Position numbers and translations under genes: made by a program
Notes under the pieces: generated by a model
What the model saw: the letters and a program-made list of their open reading frames with translations, nothing else
The model's database searches: none
What the model was told of the DNA's origin: nothing
Shown: positions 12,604 to 24,012 of the stretch, one piece after another
How the letters are laid out: every line of letters starts with the position of its first letter
Position numbering within the stretch: position 1 is the stretch's first letter
Origin: Patiria miniata
Lineage: Eukaryota; Echinodermata; Asteroidea; Valvatida; Asterinidae
Assembly: GCF_015706575.1 (NCBI RefSeq)
Contig: NW_024037059.1
Location: 36,032,129-36,096,128, forward strand
Reading direction: 5' to 3'
DNA: 64,000 bases

Positions 12604-12720
12604 TTTTGTATCAATTTCCAATGATGGTCGGCCGACCATCGTTGGAAATAAACTGACTTTTTTCAAATACTGCCCCCAGTTAACTAAATTCAGTTAGTCT
12701 ACATTTTGTTTGCAATCGTT
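12604..12720 (-). mobile_element. MITE family A, internal fragment
   Basis: A reverse-oriented fragment carries the family's 28-bp dyad (12618-12645), then AAACTGACTTTTTTC, AAATACTGCCCCC, TAACTAAATTCAG and ACATTTTGTTTGCAATCG. Both element termini are absent. A poly-G and a poly-C run precede it at about 12580-12603. Confidence 0.65.
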
Positions 12721-12766
12721 TACACATCCATGAGCATGTGCAAGCCAGCTATAGTCTGAGACACTG

Positions 12767-12886
12767 TCAAATTCCCTGAGTTTTTCCTAATTTTTGTTGA
12801 TTTCCTTAAATTCCTTGAGTTTTCCCCGACTGGAAAAAAATGGAAACTCTTTTCATGCTTTTCCCTGATTTCAAGAGTGGCTGGGA
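12767..12886. repeat. Pyrimidine-rich dispersed repeat, second copy
   Basis: Repeats TTCCCTGAGTTTTTCC and TTTTCCCCGACTGGAAA phrases in the same order as 300-421. Confidence 0.5.
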
Positions 12887-13132
12887 CCCTCGTTCAAAGC
12901 AATCACCAGGCTTCTTGTAAACCTGTCTAGGTATTCGAGGTGGACTACAGTAAAATTATCTTCATCTACACCCATTGTGACCCAGGTTCAAACTATCCTA
13001 GGGCCAACATGTGGCTTGGATTTTCAGCATCTCCTGAAATACGAGGGTACTTTCAATTTTTATTTTTTATGCGGGTTTCTTCACTTCAAGGCAAAAAAAA
13101 AATCACAAAAATTTCAAAGACTGGTTTTCAAA

Positions 13133-13665
13133 TAGTGCTGGGCAAGTAACGCAAGTACTCGTGAGTAGTGTTTGCTACTCGTTGTTTTTCATCTACTCGA
13201 GTACTCGTCCGGGTGCGAGTAGAAGTAGGTGCGAGTAGAAGTAGGTGCGAGTAGAAGTAGGTACTCGCGAGTACCAATTTTTTTTTTTACAAGTGATGAC
13301 TTGGAAAAAAGTAACCACTTTGCAGTTTCTGCACAAAACTTTTCTTTTGTCTTTCATCCCCCACAATAAAGGAATCACTACCTCCATCTGTTTCCTTGGG
13401 ATTCCCAAGCATTCTCAACAAATAAATTTTCAAGGAAAATGAGCCCAAATTTTGCATAATAAGGATTTCTCAGTGTTGAAGAATGGCAATGTGGTGTGTC
13501 TTCCACGCTGTTTATTCATAGTAACTTCCTTCTGCGTAATGTTTAAGCCATTTTTTCTTGTTTTTTTTATGGGAATTTAGTAAACTACTTGCGAGTACTC
13601 GACTACTCACGAGTAATTTCTCTGCGAGTACTCATGTAGGAAAATCCACTACTCACCCAGGCCTA
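13133..13665. mobile_element. Non-autonomous hAT-type element
   Basis: This 533-bp element has inverted ends: the left starts TAGTGCTGGGCAAGTA and the reverse complement of the right starts TAGGCCTGGGTGAGTA. Flanking 8-bp direct repeats (13125-13132 TTTTCAAA and 13666-13673 TTTTCAAC) match at seven of eight positions. An 8-bp duplication with TAG..CTGGGC ends is characteristic of the hAT superfamily. Subterminal DNA is dense in ACTCG/CGAGT words, including three tandem copies of GTGCGAGTAGAAGTAG near 13212-13259. No transposase is encoded. Confidence 0.8.
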
Positions 13666-13698
13666 TTTTCAACTATATAATAATATAGTTGAAAATTA
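13665..13698. repeat. 14-bp arm palindrome
   Basis: ATTTTCAACTATAT and its reverse complement are separated by a short AATA centre. The left arm overlaps the right target duplication of the hAT element, so the element inserted at the edge of a palindrome or created it. Confidence 0.7.
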
Positions 13699-13699
13699 A

Positions 13700-14380
13700 G
13701 AAATAACACATTATTTTGGAGGATTTTTATTCTTCCAGTAATGAGAGAGCCTTTTTGGAGGATCTACATGGACGATCCAATTATAAAGACAAAGGTAACT
13801 ATTGTCCTATTCTTAGAAAAAGTATTGACCAATTATTTTGATCGAGTTTTACAAAGTTAAGTTTGTTTATTTATTTTGTTAACAATTTTTAAAGTTTGAT
13901 CATTTTTAAAAGGTTTTTACCTACACATGTATCTTCCATTTATATAATAGATAATTATACGATTTCAACCAGTCTATGTTTGACAAAGGTAAACAATATG
14001 GGATTGAAAAATGAACTGTTTTTAATGATTTGGATAGAGTTTTGCAAAGTTTGCTCTTACTTTTTTTTTTACAATTTTTTAAAGTTTCATTATTTTCAAA
14101 AAGTGTATGACTTCTTCATGAATCTTCAATTTAAATGATTGATAATTGTTTGATTTCAACCCAGCTACGTTTGAAAAGGTAAAAAATATATATTATAAAC
14201 ACAGGATTTTAAAAAAAGAAACTGTTGTTACTAAAATGAGACCATGATTATTTTTGTTGGGAATATTTGACTTAGAAACTACACCGCCTTTGAGTTTGAG
14301 AGGCAACAGATGGATAAAAGAGCAATGTTTTTTTGCATCTTGCCAGTCTCTGATTTAACAGGGCCACTTTATGGCCTGAT
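13700..14380. other. AT-rich intergenic with weak internal similarity
   Basis: Two diverged blocks near 13840-13990 and 14035-14175 share GAGTTTT(G/A)CAAAGTT, CAATTTTTAAAGTTT, CTTC(C)AT and GATTTCAACC, suggesting an old duplication of about 190 bp. No gene is seen. Confidence 0.35.
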
Positions 14381-14384
14381 CTAT

Positions 14385-14650
14385 GTAAGCCAACACAGGA
14401 GTGTAAACATTGGCGGCGGTGAGCCAGGAACAAGTCGGCGGATATTTGGTGCATCTGGGACCCCCGATCCTCCCATGCAGTGCCCGCTAATCCTATATGC
14501 CCATTGATTAATAGCGCCGATCAATCTTCCCCCAGATGCGGAACAGGAAAAGTTGGACAACTCGGGGATTTCCTGTGTGTTGGAGCTGCGGGGATCAAAT
14601 CAGCAACAATTGACGAAGGCTGTACATACAGGCAATCGGGCATCGTCCTC
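14385..14650. other. GC-rich unique island (possible regulatory element)
   Basis: This block contrasts with its AT-rich flanks and includes GGCGGCGGTGAGCC, CCGATCAATC and GATTAATAG words. No convincing coding frame or splice-bounded exon is visible. Confidence 0.3.
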
Positions 14651-15414
14651 TTTTTTTTTTTTTTGCATACGTACGGATCAATCAATCTTGCTGCCGTTTC
14701 ACTTTATTAGGTTAAGACCGTGATTAAAAGTACAAGAGCCAAAATGACTGGATGGCACTGCATTCATATCCCTTCTTGATAGTTGAACTGTGTGTTGTCC
14801 AAAACAAATTGTGCTCCTTGCCAGCACTGTTTGTGAATTGTTTAACCTAATTTCAGCGATACTTATACATACATATACGGTACACGTACCTATTAAGTGT
14901 ACATCTCGAATGTGCGGTAGGCATTATTTTCAAGACTTTTGTGCATCGCTGGTGCATGAACACCACAATTATGGTTTTGTTCGTGTATTGCTAACTTTCC
15001 CTGTACGTGTAAGTGATGAAAGATTACAAAAGGAAATAGATGCTGTTCTTGGCAGTTTGGGTTCATCACTCTTCGGTGATTGTGTAACATTTGATGACAA
15101 GGTAACATTTGACGACAAGAGAATTTCCAAAACATGATATATCCATTTGAGCAAGTGAAAAAGGTGTACAGTTATGAAACTTTGAAGAACAAAAACAATC
15201 AATTTTATCACTAAGTGATCAAATTATTTATACACATGTAAGCAGCAAATTTTGCAATTGGTCTAGCTTCCCCTATTCATTATGTGTTGTGCAAAAGGAA
15301 GGCAATACTGCATGTAATAGCATCTCACTACACTGCAGTACTCTGCTATGGAGAGCTTTTGTACACGAAAGCCCATAGAAAATTTTGTGACAAAAGTGGG
15401 ATCCGGTAATCATA

Positions 15415-15535
15415 AATATAGCCAATCAAGAGCCACGAATTGTAACCAATGGCTGAGAAGGCTTGGAGGGATAACCAGCCAATCAGAGATCTTGTTTTGT
15501 GATACTTGGCAAGGCCTGGCTGTGGTTGGTTCTTT
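15415..15535. promoter_or_regulatory. CCAAT-box cluster
   Basis: Three CCAAT words in 64 bp (15422 CCAATCA, 15446 CCAATGG, 15479 CCAATCA) and an inverted ATTGG-like TGGTTGG near 15523 form a compact cluster. Multiple spaced CCAAT boxes are typical of NF-Y-dependent promoters. No downstream gene was recognised, so promoter function is inference. Confidence 0.3.
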
Positions 15536-16084
15536 ACATCCCTAGAGGTAAAAAGGTTAGGAGGGAAGGAAAAGTTGCCATGCTGTCACTTTTGTCTCAG
15601 CCTCTGAACTTAACAACTTAAAAACAGTCATAATACTTCACAAATTTAAATTTGTATAGCCTAACAATTGTTTCTGAACTCAATTTTTCGCTTGATTGTA
15701 TTCTTAAATTGTGTTTAACTACATAACTGTCGTCAAAACTGAGTTTGGGCTACCAGGACAGGGCGGGATTGCAAAAGGTAACAAAATGGCGTCTATCGCA
15801 TTTTGGAATAAACTCATCATTTCTTTACTGGAAACAGTGCAGCAAGTTGTTTATCAACTTCCACGGCGCCATTCCACAATTTGCGATAAAAAGATGGAAA
15901 CTATTTGTAGAAATGGGTCTTCTGGCAACCGGCTATCTTTTGATTTGTTAGTTATTTCCCTGTTGAAATATGGCGTCCACCGATGACCCAAAAACCCACG
16001 GGCTTGTTTTGTAACACAACATGTGAAAAAAACCTGCAGTACCTGGACATCTAAGGAGAGGAAACATGTGGGGCATAATTACAT

Positions 16085-16400
16085 CAAAGTCGTATCAATG
16101 CAGCCACCGCCGGCAGAAAGGCGGTATCACAATCGGGTTCCGTGGCCGGTACTCGGTTCCACGGCCGGTACCCGCGCGCACTTGTCAGTGATATACCGCC
16201 CAGACTTGGGCCCAGGCCCCGGGTAGGGCAGTAAGTCCCAATTTCCTCACGATCTACGAGCCCTAGGAAGCTGCCAGCGTTGAAGTGGTTTGATGGAGCC
16301 ACGGACGTGGGGACCGAAATCGGAGTCCGGTTCTCCTCCGCTTTCCAAAAATACCCCGTACACCTCGGTGGCCTGAAGGGCACTGGCAAGGCCCGGGTGT
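16085..16400. other. GC-rich island with 19-bp tandem repeat and dyad
   Basis: Two adjacent 19-bp units at 16136-16154 and 16155-16173 (GGTTCC, two variable bases, GGCCGGTAC) are bracketed by GGCGGTATCAC near 16120 and the inverted GTGATATACCGCC near 16189. The block is CpG-rich and unique in the window. The symmetry suggests a protein-binding or hairpin-forming site. Confidence 0.45.
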
Positions 16401-16854
16401 TAAATACCAGAGAAATTCGGCTGAAATTGGACACACTCTTTCACTTTCTTCCCACAGAGTGGTTTCCCTTGCCCCAAACTATTTCTGCTCTGTCTCCAGA
16501 GCTTTGCAGTCTAGGGTTCTCGTTATTTATTTCTCTTTCTGTTCTCAAATCTAACAAAAAAACAAGAGTTGTAACAAAAACAACGTTGTCCCAATACATG
16601 TACCATGCATGTTTATACACGTGTAATTGAATCAGATGAGTTCATTTAAAGTTGGATCCGTAGGTCAGTCACTGCATAAAAAGTAAACAAATTCTAAAAA
16701 CTGCCCATTTGCTCCAAGTTGTTTCATCCAAGCTCTAATTTTATAGATGCGGCAGATAACAAGACAAATGTTACCACAACAATAGCAAGTTCATTCAAGT
16801 TGCCGACAATTTGTGTTTGATTTGAAGAAAGTCTCTGAACTACACAAGTATATG

Positions 16855-17275
16855 GTTCATGGTATTTTACATTAATTACTGATGTGGGACTACCATCATA
16901 CATGTAGATTGATAAGTCAGGTCCACAGTGGCCCATCTTACTGTGCATTTTATATTTTGATGTTTTGATGTCTTGATTTTAATTGTGGGACTGCTATCAT
17001 GGTATCTTGCATTAATTTTCTGATATGGGACTATATAAACATCATGGATTGACGGGTCAGGCCCAGAGTTAGCCTGTCTCATCTTGTAGTGCATTTAATG
17101 TTTCAAAGACTTGATTTTAATTGTGGGGTTACCCTTATATATTTTACATTAAGTTTTAATATGGGACTATACCTTCATGGATTGATAGTCAGGCCAAGAG
17201 TGAGCCTGTTTCATCCTGTGCATTTTATGCTTTTTTTAATTTAATGTTTTGATGTCTTGATTCTTATGCAAATTT
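16855..17275. repeat. Three imperfect tandem units of ~120-150 bp
   Basis: Three units share the order TTTTACATTAA or CTTGCATTAATT, ATATGGGACTA, CATGGATTGA, GTCAGG, GAGCCTGT, TCATC, TGTGCATTTTAT and GTCTTGATTTTAATTG. They are well diverged, so the duplication is old. They precede a retroposon-like tail at 17285-17347. Confidence 0.6.
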
Positions 17276-17284
17276 GTTAATTTT

Positions 17285-17347
17285 TAAATGTTCTATTCGT
17301 CTCTGGCCCTTGCGCTGTTGTATGAAATAAATAAATAATAAATAATA
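17285..17347 (+). mobile_element. Possible LINE 3' tail
   Basis: The block ends in TGTATGAAATAAATAAATAA followed by AATAATAAATAATA. This resembles the 3' ends of non-LTR retrotransposons with short tandem tails. No reverse transcriptase is present upstream, so at most it is a severely 5'-truncated copy. Confidence 0.3.
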
Positions 17348-17482
17348 CTGTCTGCAGTAAAAGTGGCACTGCATGCTTGCTTGCACATATTGAAAATGTT
17401 TGCATTTTATGTATTTATATCATTATATGTATAACTGTAGACTAAATTTCAAAGATATTTAATTGCCTTCCATATATATAGG

Positions 17483-17784
17483 TAGCCTTGGTCAAGGCGT
17501 TCGCCGATAGTGTCTGTGATGGTATCTGGCTGTTAACATTAAATACTATAGCCCCGCGCTATGCAACACATGCACTATATGAAGTGCAAACAGCGACCCC
17601 AAACTGCTACCTCAAGCGGTAACAATATGCAAATCAGCTGGTGCGGGTCAGACATCACCTGATTTGCATATTGTAGTGTGTAACTGATTTGTGTATTATA
17701 GTCGCATGAGGTCACTGTTCACGCTTATGTTAAGCAGCCAGATACCATTGCGAACACTATCAACGAACACCTCGACCAAGGCTA
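17483..17784. mobile_element. Foldback MITE with ~55-bp inverted ends
   Basis: The left end starts TAGCCTTGGTC and runs through GTTCGCCGATAGTG to GGTATCTGGCTG. The right end is its near reverse complement, ending GACCAAGGCTA. TA flanks both sides of GCCTTGG..CCAAGGC, compatible with a TA target. A second, inner dyad (ATATGCAAATCAG near 17623 and CTGATTTGCATAT near 17669) makes the entire 302 bp an imperfect hairpin. No coding capacity. Confidence 0.7.
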
Positions 17785-18039
17785 ACTTAAATGTTGCCTG
17801 CTCACAATATCTTCCATATTAACTCTGTGCATGTATACATTGAAAACGTTCACATTTTTTTTTATTTATAAATAAAAAAATAAAAAATTCAAAGACGTTT
17901 GATTGTCTTGAACACGTGACATATCTGCAAATGTGATAATTGGTTATCATGAAGCAAATCTGAACATGGAGTGATTCAGTGATTTAGTTCACTTTTTAGC
18001 AATCCCGCAGGGGCGTGCAATTATCTTGGTGTAAGGGTC

Positions 18040-18200
18040 TTAGTCCTTTTTTTATGGTTTAATGTGTATTTTTTAACTTATGTCTTTTTTTGATGTCTAT
18101 ACTGTCTGTAATATTATTATTATTATTTTTGTTTTACCCATTGTAAATTTGACCTGCGAAATAATAAATGAAATGAAATAAAATGAAATGAAATAAATTC
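18040..18200 (+). mobile_element. Possible LINE 3' end with GAAAT tail
   Basis: An ATT-rich stretch leads to CCATTGTAAATTTGACCTGC and then AATAATAAATGAAATGAAAT repeats. This arrangement is common at the 3' ends of CR1- or Jockey-like retroposons. No upstream coding part is seen. Confidence 0.35.
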
Positions 18201-18269
18201 AGATAACAACGAGCTACACATCTTAAAGGTTCGATCACAATGTCTTCGCCCATAAACACTCATTTATAC

Positions 18270-18720
18270 GTAACTCCGCCACGTCGATTTCTCCTGAACT
18301 GGTTCTGGAGAGTCCCCCAGCTCTGTTGTCGCAACTGACTGGCCGGCTAGAAATTAACAGTGACACAGTGACCGGCCAGGTATCTGTGCTGCCACCATGC
18401 TCTAATCAACAGGAATCAGGCCATCTAAATGCCCCTCGGCTGTCTTTGATGTTCTGCGACAGACTCCAAATTTTTCCCGGACATTCCACAACGCCTCTCT
18501 CTCTCTCTGTAGCTATTTTTCCCTCCCGAGCCGGCAACTAAAATGAAATTTGTCTGGCAGACAGCTCCGAAAATGATTTGAGTGGGAGCGTGTTGGGCAG
18601 GGACGTCGTTGGCAGAATGGGGCTATCAAAACGCCCCTTGGCTCTGCAAAATTGGGATGTTTGGTGACACATTTTCTTATTTTTATCAACTCGGAATTTC
18701 GGGACAACAGTTACAGAAAC
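18270..18720. other. GC-richer unique island
   Basis: A single-copy block contains CTGACTGGCCGGCTAG and GTGACCGGCCAGG inverted to each other, and a CTCTCTCTCTC run near 18496. No recognised protein is encoded in any frame. Confidence 0.3.
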
Positions 18721-18891
18721 AACTTCCATTTTGAAACTGACTGTCACATTGGAAAAACATGTTCCATTGCAATGTCATGTATATTCAATCTGCTTCATAC
18801 CGCCCTGCAAAATAAGTTGTCATATGCATTGTCTCTATTCAGACGGCCCAAAACAAGAATTTTGCTATCACTTGAAAAAAAAGTAAACTGA

Positions 18892-20400
18892 GCAATCCTT
18901 ACTGTTCATTGTAACTTTCCCGTGATCATTATCATAGGACCTAACAACTATTTTGACAAGTTGTGCAAATACATAAATTAGCAAAAACACTCTAAAGCCT
19001 TTTGAGGAATTTGTTTTATTTTTTATTAAATGTTTTATAATTTTTTTAAGAAATTGTTTTTGTTGCCTTTGTTTTTCTCTTTGATTTTTTTTCCACTCCA
19101 GTCAATATCAACCTAAAATAAAGATACAAGTACTTAGCACATATTTCGGAGCCATCTTTGGTTACTAAGTATTTGAATATTACAAATATTATTGAATATT
19201 CTCATTAATATTTTAAAGCCAAGATTGACGGTTCCATGATACGTAAGAAGGCCACACGTTATCCCTCAAGATAAACACGGCTAAATTTTATAACAGACGT
19301 GCATGGACATCAATTTGTGGTCAATTCATTGAGCTCTTTACCAACCCACTTTTCAGATGGATCACGTATCCACTGCGATACCAGGCAGAGACTAATTTGC
19401 ACATAGTGTGTCTCTGAAAGAAAAAAAGTGCGATATAAAATTTGCTTGTAAGGAAAACACCGTTGCGGCAAAGGAAAACACCACTAGGGAGTTATGTGTT
19501 GGGGGGGGGGAGAGAGAATGACGAATGGGAAGCGGTAGGACATAATGTGAATGCAGGAGCAGTGCGTAAAGACAAGAGGGAGCCCTCAAAAGGCGTTGAA
19601 TTAGCCATGCCGTACTTGAGCGTGTTTGTTGAGGGGATTGGATACAGAGTAGCAATCGCAACGACTCTAGCTGTCCCGTTCCTGGCTTTTATATACCGTA
19701 AGCATTCAAGCAGTCCGGCGGCCCCTCGGAGTTTATGCAGAGAGGGTACTCTCTCCGTCGCGGTGTTTTCACGAAAGGGTTCTTGGCCAAAGGCGATTTT
19801 TTTTTTTTTTTTTTTTTGGTGAATTATGAATCGTCGACTGCGGGGGATTGTTGACTTTGGGCACTGGAGATTCAAGCAAACTCCACTTCAAGGGGAGGTC
19901 GGTGTGGGAATTACACCTTGTTTTTCTCCATCAGATGATTGAACAAAAGAGCTTCAATATTCATTCCTCCAGAAGCTGTTAATGTATGAGTTTTAGGGTG
20001 GAAGAACTATGTGCATGCGTACATGTATACAGTCACACATTTTATAGAAGGAATACTGAAGTGAAAGGTCCCAAGGGGAAATAATCTTTCAGATATTCAA
20101 CAAAAATTCATCCCAAAAAAATGAAGGGGTCCAAATTAGTTTTCACAATGACAACTATGATGTTCCAATTCGAGAACAGAAGGAATTGAAGTGTATACAA
20201 TGTACATCTTCCAGCACACAAAGATTTTTCGAGTAAAAGTTAAAAGTACAAAGGGGTAGTTTGATTTAAAAATATAATAATCAGAACTATATCACCGAAT
20301 TTGGGATGTGTATATGATCAGGGCACTAGCATCAAATAGATTTTGCAATCTAAAGATGACACAATGTTAACAGAATGTATACAGTTTGATCAGTTATTCA
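18892..20400. other. Intergenic; GA-rich patch and poly-T tract
   Basis: AT-rich at 18900-19230. A moderately GC-rich patch at 19440-19760 carries two AAGGAAAACACC repeats and a 10-bp poly-G run. A poly-T run spans about 19798-19817. Overlapping antisense frames here give no recognisable protein. Confidence 0.4.
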
Positions 20401-20429
20401 TTACTGTATTGGCTCCGTGCACAAGTAGT

Positions 20430-20780
20430 AATAGTGCCCCTTCAATGGCCAGAAAAGAGGGTTGGGGAAGACCTAGATTGGTTCCCGGTCCATACATCGC
20501 AGACTTCGAATGTATTCATATTGATGAGGGGCGGGGATTAGTCCGGAGGAGACCATCGAAAGACATTCAAACGAATTTGCGCGCCAATGAAGCCTGACGC
20601 TCATGAGAAGACGCTACATTTGCGGCTCAATCAGGATAAATAAGTCGTGCGTACTTCGCGCGCAACCTAGTAAAGACACACATTGATCTCCAAGTTGATC
20701 TCAATGGTCCCGCACACGGCGCTCTCAAAAGGGGTAAAAAAGCGCCCTCTTTCGTTGGCGCATGGAGCCCATAACGAACA
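20430..20780. other. GC-rich unique island (possible promoter)
   Basis: Contains GAGGGGCGGGGATT (an Sp1-like GC box), TTTGCGCGCCAATG (E2F-like) and CGCGCGCAAC near 20655. Unique in the window, with no identifiable coding sequence. Promoter or enhancer role is inference from motif content only. Confidence 0.3.
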
Positions 20781-21224
20781 GTGCCGTCACTCTCTGGGCC
20801 AAAAAAAAATAATAAAATGATGAAATCCAGCATTAAGGAAAATTTCATAGTACCTTCAAGAACTCTCATCTCAAGGTCCATTAGCCCTTAGTGTTCCCAT
20901 TCATAAAAAAAATTGGAAAATCCACAGACTCTGCCACACTTACCCTAATGGCTTTTTTCCCCCTGTGTTATTTGTAACAACTAAAAGCCGGATCCTCAGT
21001 GCATAAGCCATGGCATCAGCATTGATTTGACCTCACGAGAAGCCCCCATCAAAATTGCATGAATGGGACTTTAAAGAGTAATGACAGATATAATGTCTTG
21101 CATTATCCACATGCAGGTTTTCGAAACACTGGGCGTTGTCTCGAGCTTCGGCTTTATCTCTAGATCCAAAATCGTTAAGAAGCCTTTAAACTGAAAGACA
21201 TATCTATATCGGACCTTTGGTAAT

Positions 21225-21700
21225 TACATTGGAAATCTTGCACAAACTGAAGAAAGGAATGGCACCTAAAACCCTGTGAAATTATTCCGCCTGAAACAGT
21301 ATCGTTCAGATGAAAATAATCATCTAAGATCTTTTTTCAAAAGTGTGTCCTTGGGCACACTTTTTTTTTTATATTTGACGATATTTGTTAGATACTTGGA
21401 AAATTACATAGGCCTACCTTCTTTAATGTGAAGAAAGGACTGGCACCAAAAACCCCTGTGAAGTTATTCCACCTGGAACTGTGGCAGTTCAGAAGGAAAT
21501 AATCATTGATAAGATCTTTAAACAGCACACTTTCCTTAGATTGAACAACATTTGTTAAATACTTGGAAAATTACATATCCACTTCAACTCGGAGAAAGGA
21601 CTGGCACCAAAAACCCTGTGGAATTATTCCGCTTGAAACTGTGTAGTTCAGAAGGAAATTTCATCAATCAGATCTTTTTCCAAAGTCTGTCTGCAGGTAT
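21225..21700. repeat. Three imperfect tandem units of ~160-183 bp
   Basis: Units start near 21249, 21432 and 21592 with GAGAAAGGACTGGCACC-like sequence. They continue with AAAACCCTGTGAAATTATTCC, a GTTCAGA(A/T)G block, AATCAT and AGATCTTT; the first two also carry TACTTGGAAAATTACATA. Clear tandem descent, well diverged. Confidence 0.75.
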
Positions 21701-21787
21701 ATTTTTTTTAAATATTTGAAAAAAGTTTAAGATGATGTAAGTCCCCAATCCCTCCAGAATGACGCCTAAAAATACAATAGTGGATAC

Positions 21788-21922
21788 ATTTAACCAGGAC
21801 AAATAATGTTCACTAATCTTACCTCCTTTATTCTTTTTTTCCCCGATCAATTTAACATTTAACCAGGACAAATAATGTACACTAATCTTCCCTCCTTTGT
21901 TCTTTTTTCCCCAATCAATTTC
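21788..21922. repeat. 67-bp tandem duplication
   Basis: ATTTAACCAGGACAAATAAT starts two adjacent copies (near 21788 and 21855). Both end in TTTTTTCCCC(G/A)ATCAATTT and differ at only a few positions. Confidence 0.8.
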
Positions 21923-22637
21923 AGCTAAAACCTTTTTCTAACATTCAAAACTTGTTGTACTTTTCCCAAAATGCTGAAAAATTGTATCAAAGAGTAAATT
22001 CCTTAATTATCATAACTCCCTTGGGGTGTGAGAAATCATCTTAAAATTGGAAAATTTAGGACTGGAGTTTAAGTAGTATATCTTTCTGACTACCAAAACA
22101 ATAAATTATTCCACAATAATTTCACTCCAAACCGCATTCAAAAGATAAAAATCTAGAACCGGGCCTTGTCAACAACACTAATAATCTATTTCAGTGACTT
22201 GTGATTCACACTTTCATAACATCCTTTTGCAGACACGCCTTCATTCATTTTCTAAACCGCAAAAACCAAACAAATAATTTTCTTTTTCTCGTTATGAGTT
22301 GGTCGACGTTCTAGCGGTCAACTCGCGGCATATATACCATCTATACCAACAAGGAATTTCCCTTTCCTGAATGGGTATAGCGTGATTGCGGCTCACCGAA
22401 CACCTGATATGCTTGATAAACAGTGGTGTGGATAACTTGGTTGTGTTATTATCAGGCAAAAGAAATATATGGGTCATTAGAAATTAGGGGAAAAAACAAA
22501 ATTGGGGCAAACTTTTCGAAAGTTCAAGCTTAAACTTGAAATATAAGTACTGATGTTGTGCATTTTCTAATTTTAATTTAGTATTTGATTATTGGAACTT
22601 GGATTTGATCGGATATTCAAATATTCGGAAACAAACT

Positions 22638-22806
22638 AATGAATATGTGTTTATTGATATATTTTTTGAGATATCTGACCAACTGATATTTGATTTCATA
22701 GATGCAAATAAGGGCTAATATAATATTAGCCCTAATTTGCATCTATGAAATCAAATATCAGTTGGTCAGATATCTCAAAAAATATACCAATAAACACATA
22801 TTCATT
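22638..22806. repeat. 169-bp nearly perfect palindrome
   Basis: Left arm 22638-22722 and right arm 22723-22806 are reverse complements with two mismatches across about 84 bp and no real spacer; the centre reads GCTAATATAATATTAGC. The outer ends read AATGAATATGTG and CACATATTCATT. Near-perfect identity means it formed recently or is maintained by conversion. It is not repeated elsewhere in the window. Confidence 0.9.
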
Positions 22807-22849
22807 AGGTTTAGCAGTTAAGAGCTCCTAGTTTTATACATAAAGCAGG

Positions 22850-23075
22850 AGTGACTGTCTGTGACTGTTTATGTAAATTGATACAGCGACATGTATACTT
22901 TGACTGTACGTGATTGATAAGCCAGCTGTGCCTACTTCTTGCCTGTTTTTGTCTGTTGACTGAATTTGACTAGTCACAGTGTTTGCTAGAAATATGATCT
23001 GACTGTTGGTGACTAGCCTGTGTAAAAAGGCATGGCAGGGGAAGAGGATTGATTTTTCTTGACAGTCTGTGACTG
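22850..23075. repeat. Loose repeats of TGACTGT / CTGTGACTG
   Basis: The words GTGACTGTCTGTGACTG, TTTGACTGTACGTGA, TGTTGACTGAATTTGACTAG, GATCTGACTGTTGGTGACTAG and GACAGTCTGTGACTG recur over about 200 bp. It is an irregular minisatellite. Confidence 0.45.
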
Positions 23076-23211
23076 TTCAGACAGCAGGGGGATTAAAGGA
23101 CTCACAAAATGACTGATTTCCAACCAACAACCTTTCAAATCTTTCCTTGATTATTATGCAATGTCACACATTTTCAGAATCTGAGCTGATTATCTCAACT
23201 GAGTTTCTTCA

Positions 23212-23455
23212 GACAAGGGCGGATCCGGGGGGGGGGGGGGGGGGGGGTGAGGTGGGGCAACGGGCAATGTGGGGCCACAGGCACTACGTACACCACCATC
23301 TTTTCCTTAAAAAAAAATCGGTTAAAGTGGTCAGAAATTGCCTCAGATCGCACCACAGAGCATCTAGAATCCAAGACATTTTCGGGGCCTTTAAGCGGGC
23401 CCCGAACCCCTCGCCATAATATTTTGATTCATTGTGTTCTGGATCCGCCCTTGTC
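23212..23455. mobile_element. MITE with GACAAGGGCGGATCC ends
   Basis: Perfect 15-bp inverted ends (23212-23226 and 23441-23455) are flanked by direct TTCA at 23208-23211 and 23456-23459. A poly-G run of about 20 follows the left end. A second copy of the same end (AACAAGGGCGGATCC) occurs at 43497-43511. Non-coding; superfamily not assigned. Confidence 0.7.
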
Positions 23456-24012
23456 TTCATACAAAACAATCTTTTAATTTTGCCTTAACAGCTATTTAGG
23501 CCATCACACTTTGCACACGCATGACACGTAACAAAAACAAAGTTTGATGACTTCTGTGAACTTTCATATTACCTCTCGGGAAGTTCCTTTGAAAAAAAAA
23601 AAAAAAAATTAAAGAGATGATGTCATGTCATTTCTCTTCCTTGATGACAAAAAATACTTTGAAAAACCTGTCTCACTTTTATTTGCAGATCTAAGCAGGG
23701 TGCAGATATACATGTGTAGCAAGTGTAAATCAATTAGCGAAAGCCTGCAAAATCGTCGAGTCAAAGACGAGTAAAAAAATAAAAATGAAATCACACAAGC
23801 AAACGAAAGGAAAAAAGATTTTAAAGGTTTGCATGGTGAAGGTAGCAATAAGATAAAGGTTTACGGTAGCATCGCGTGACAAATCTCTTTGGTGAGTTTG
23901 TGGGGTTCTGAAAGGAACTGAGGGAAAGTCAACATTTCGAACAGTGGGCTGAAGGGATTCCAACGGAGAAGGAAACTACTTCAAGTTTCTGTCTCAAAAA
24001 AGAGCAATTTAA

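Noticed and set aside
16023-16630. Coding gene in the GC-rich island at 16.1-16.6 kb
   Set aside because: Two frames of 116 residues lie on opposite strands with no domain, and the sequence is dominated by dyads and tandem 19-mers.
19442-19875. Overlapping sense and antisense frames of about 125 residues
   Set aside because: Both cross a poly-G and a poly-T run, lack recognisable domains and oppose each other over the same bases. Chance frames in a moderately GC-rich patch are the simpler reading.
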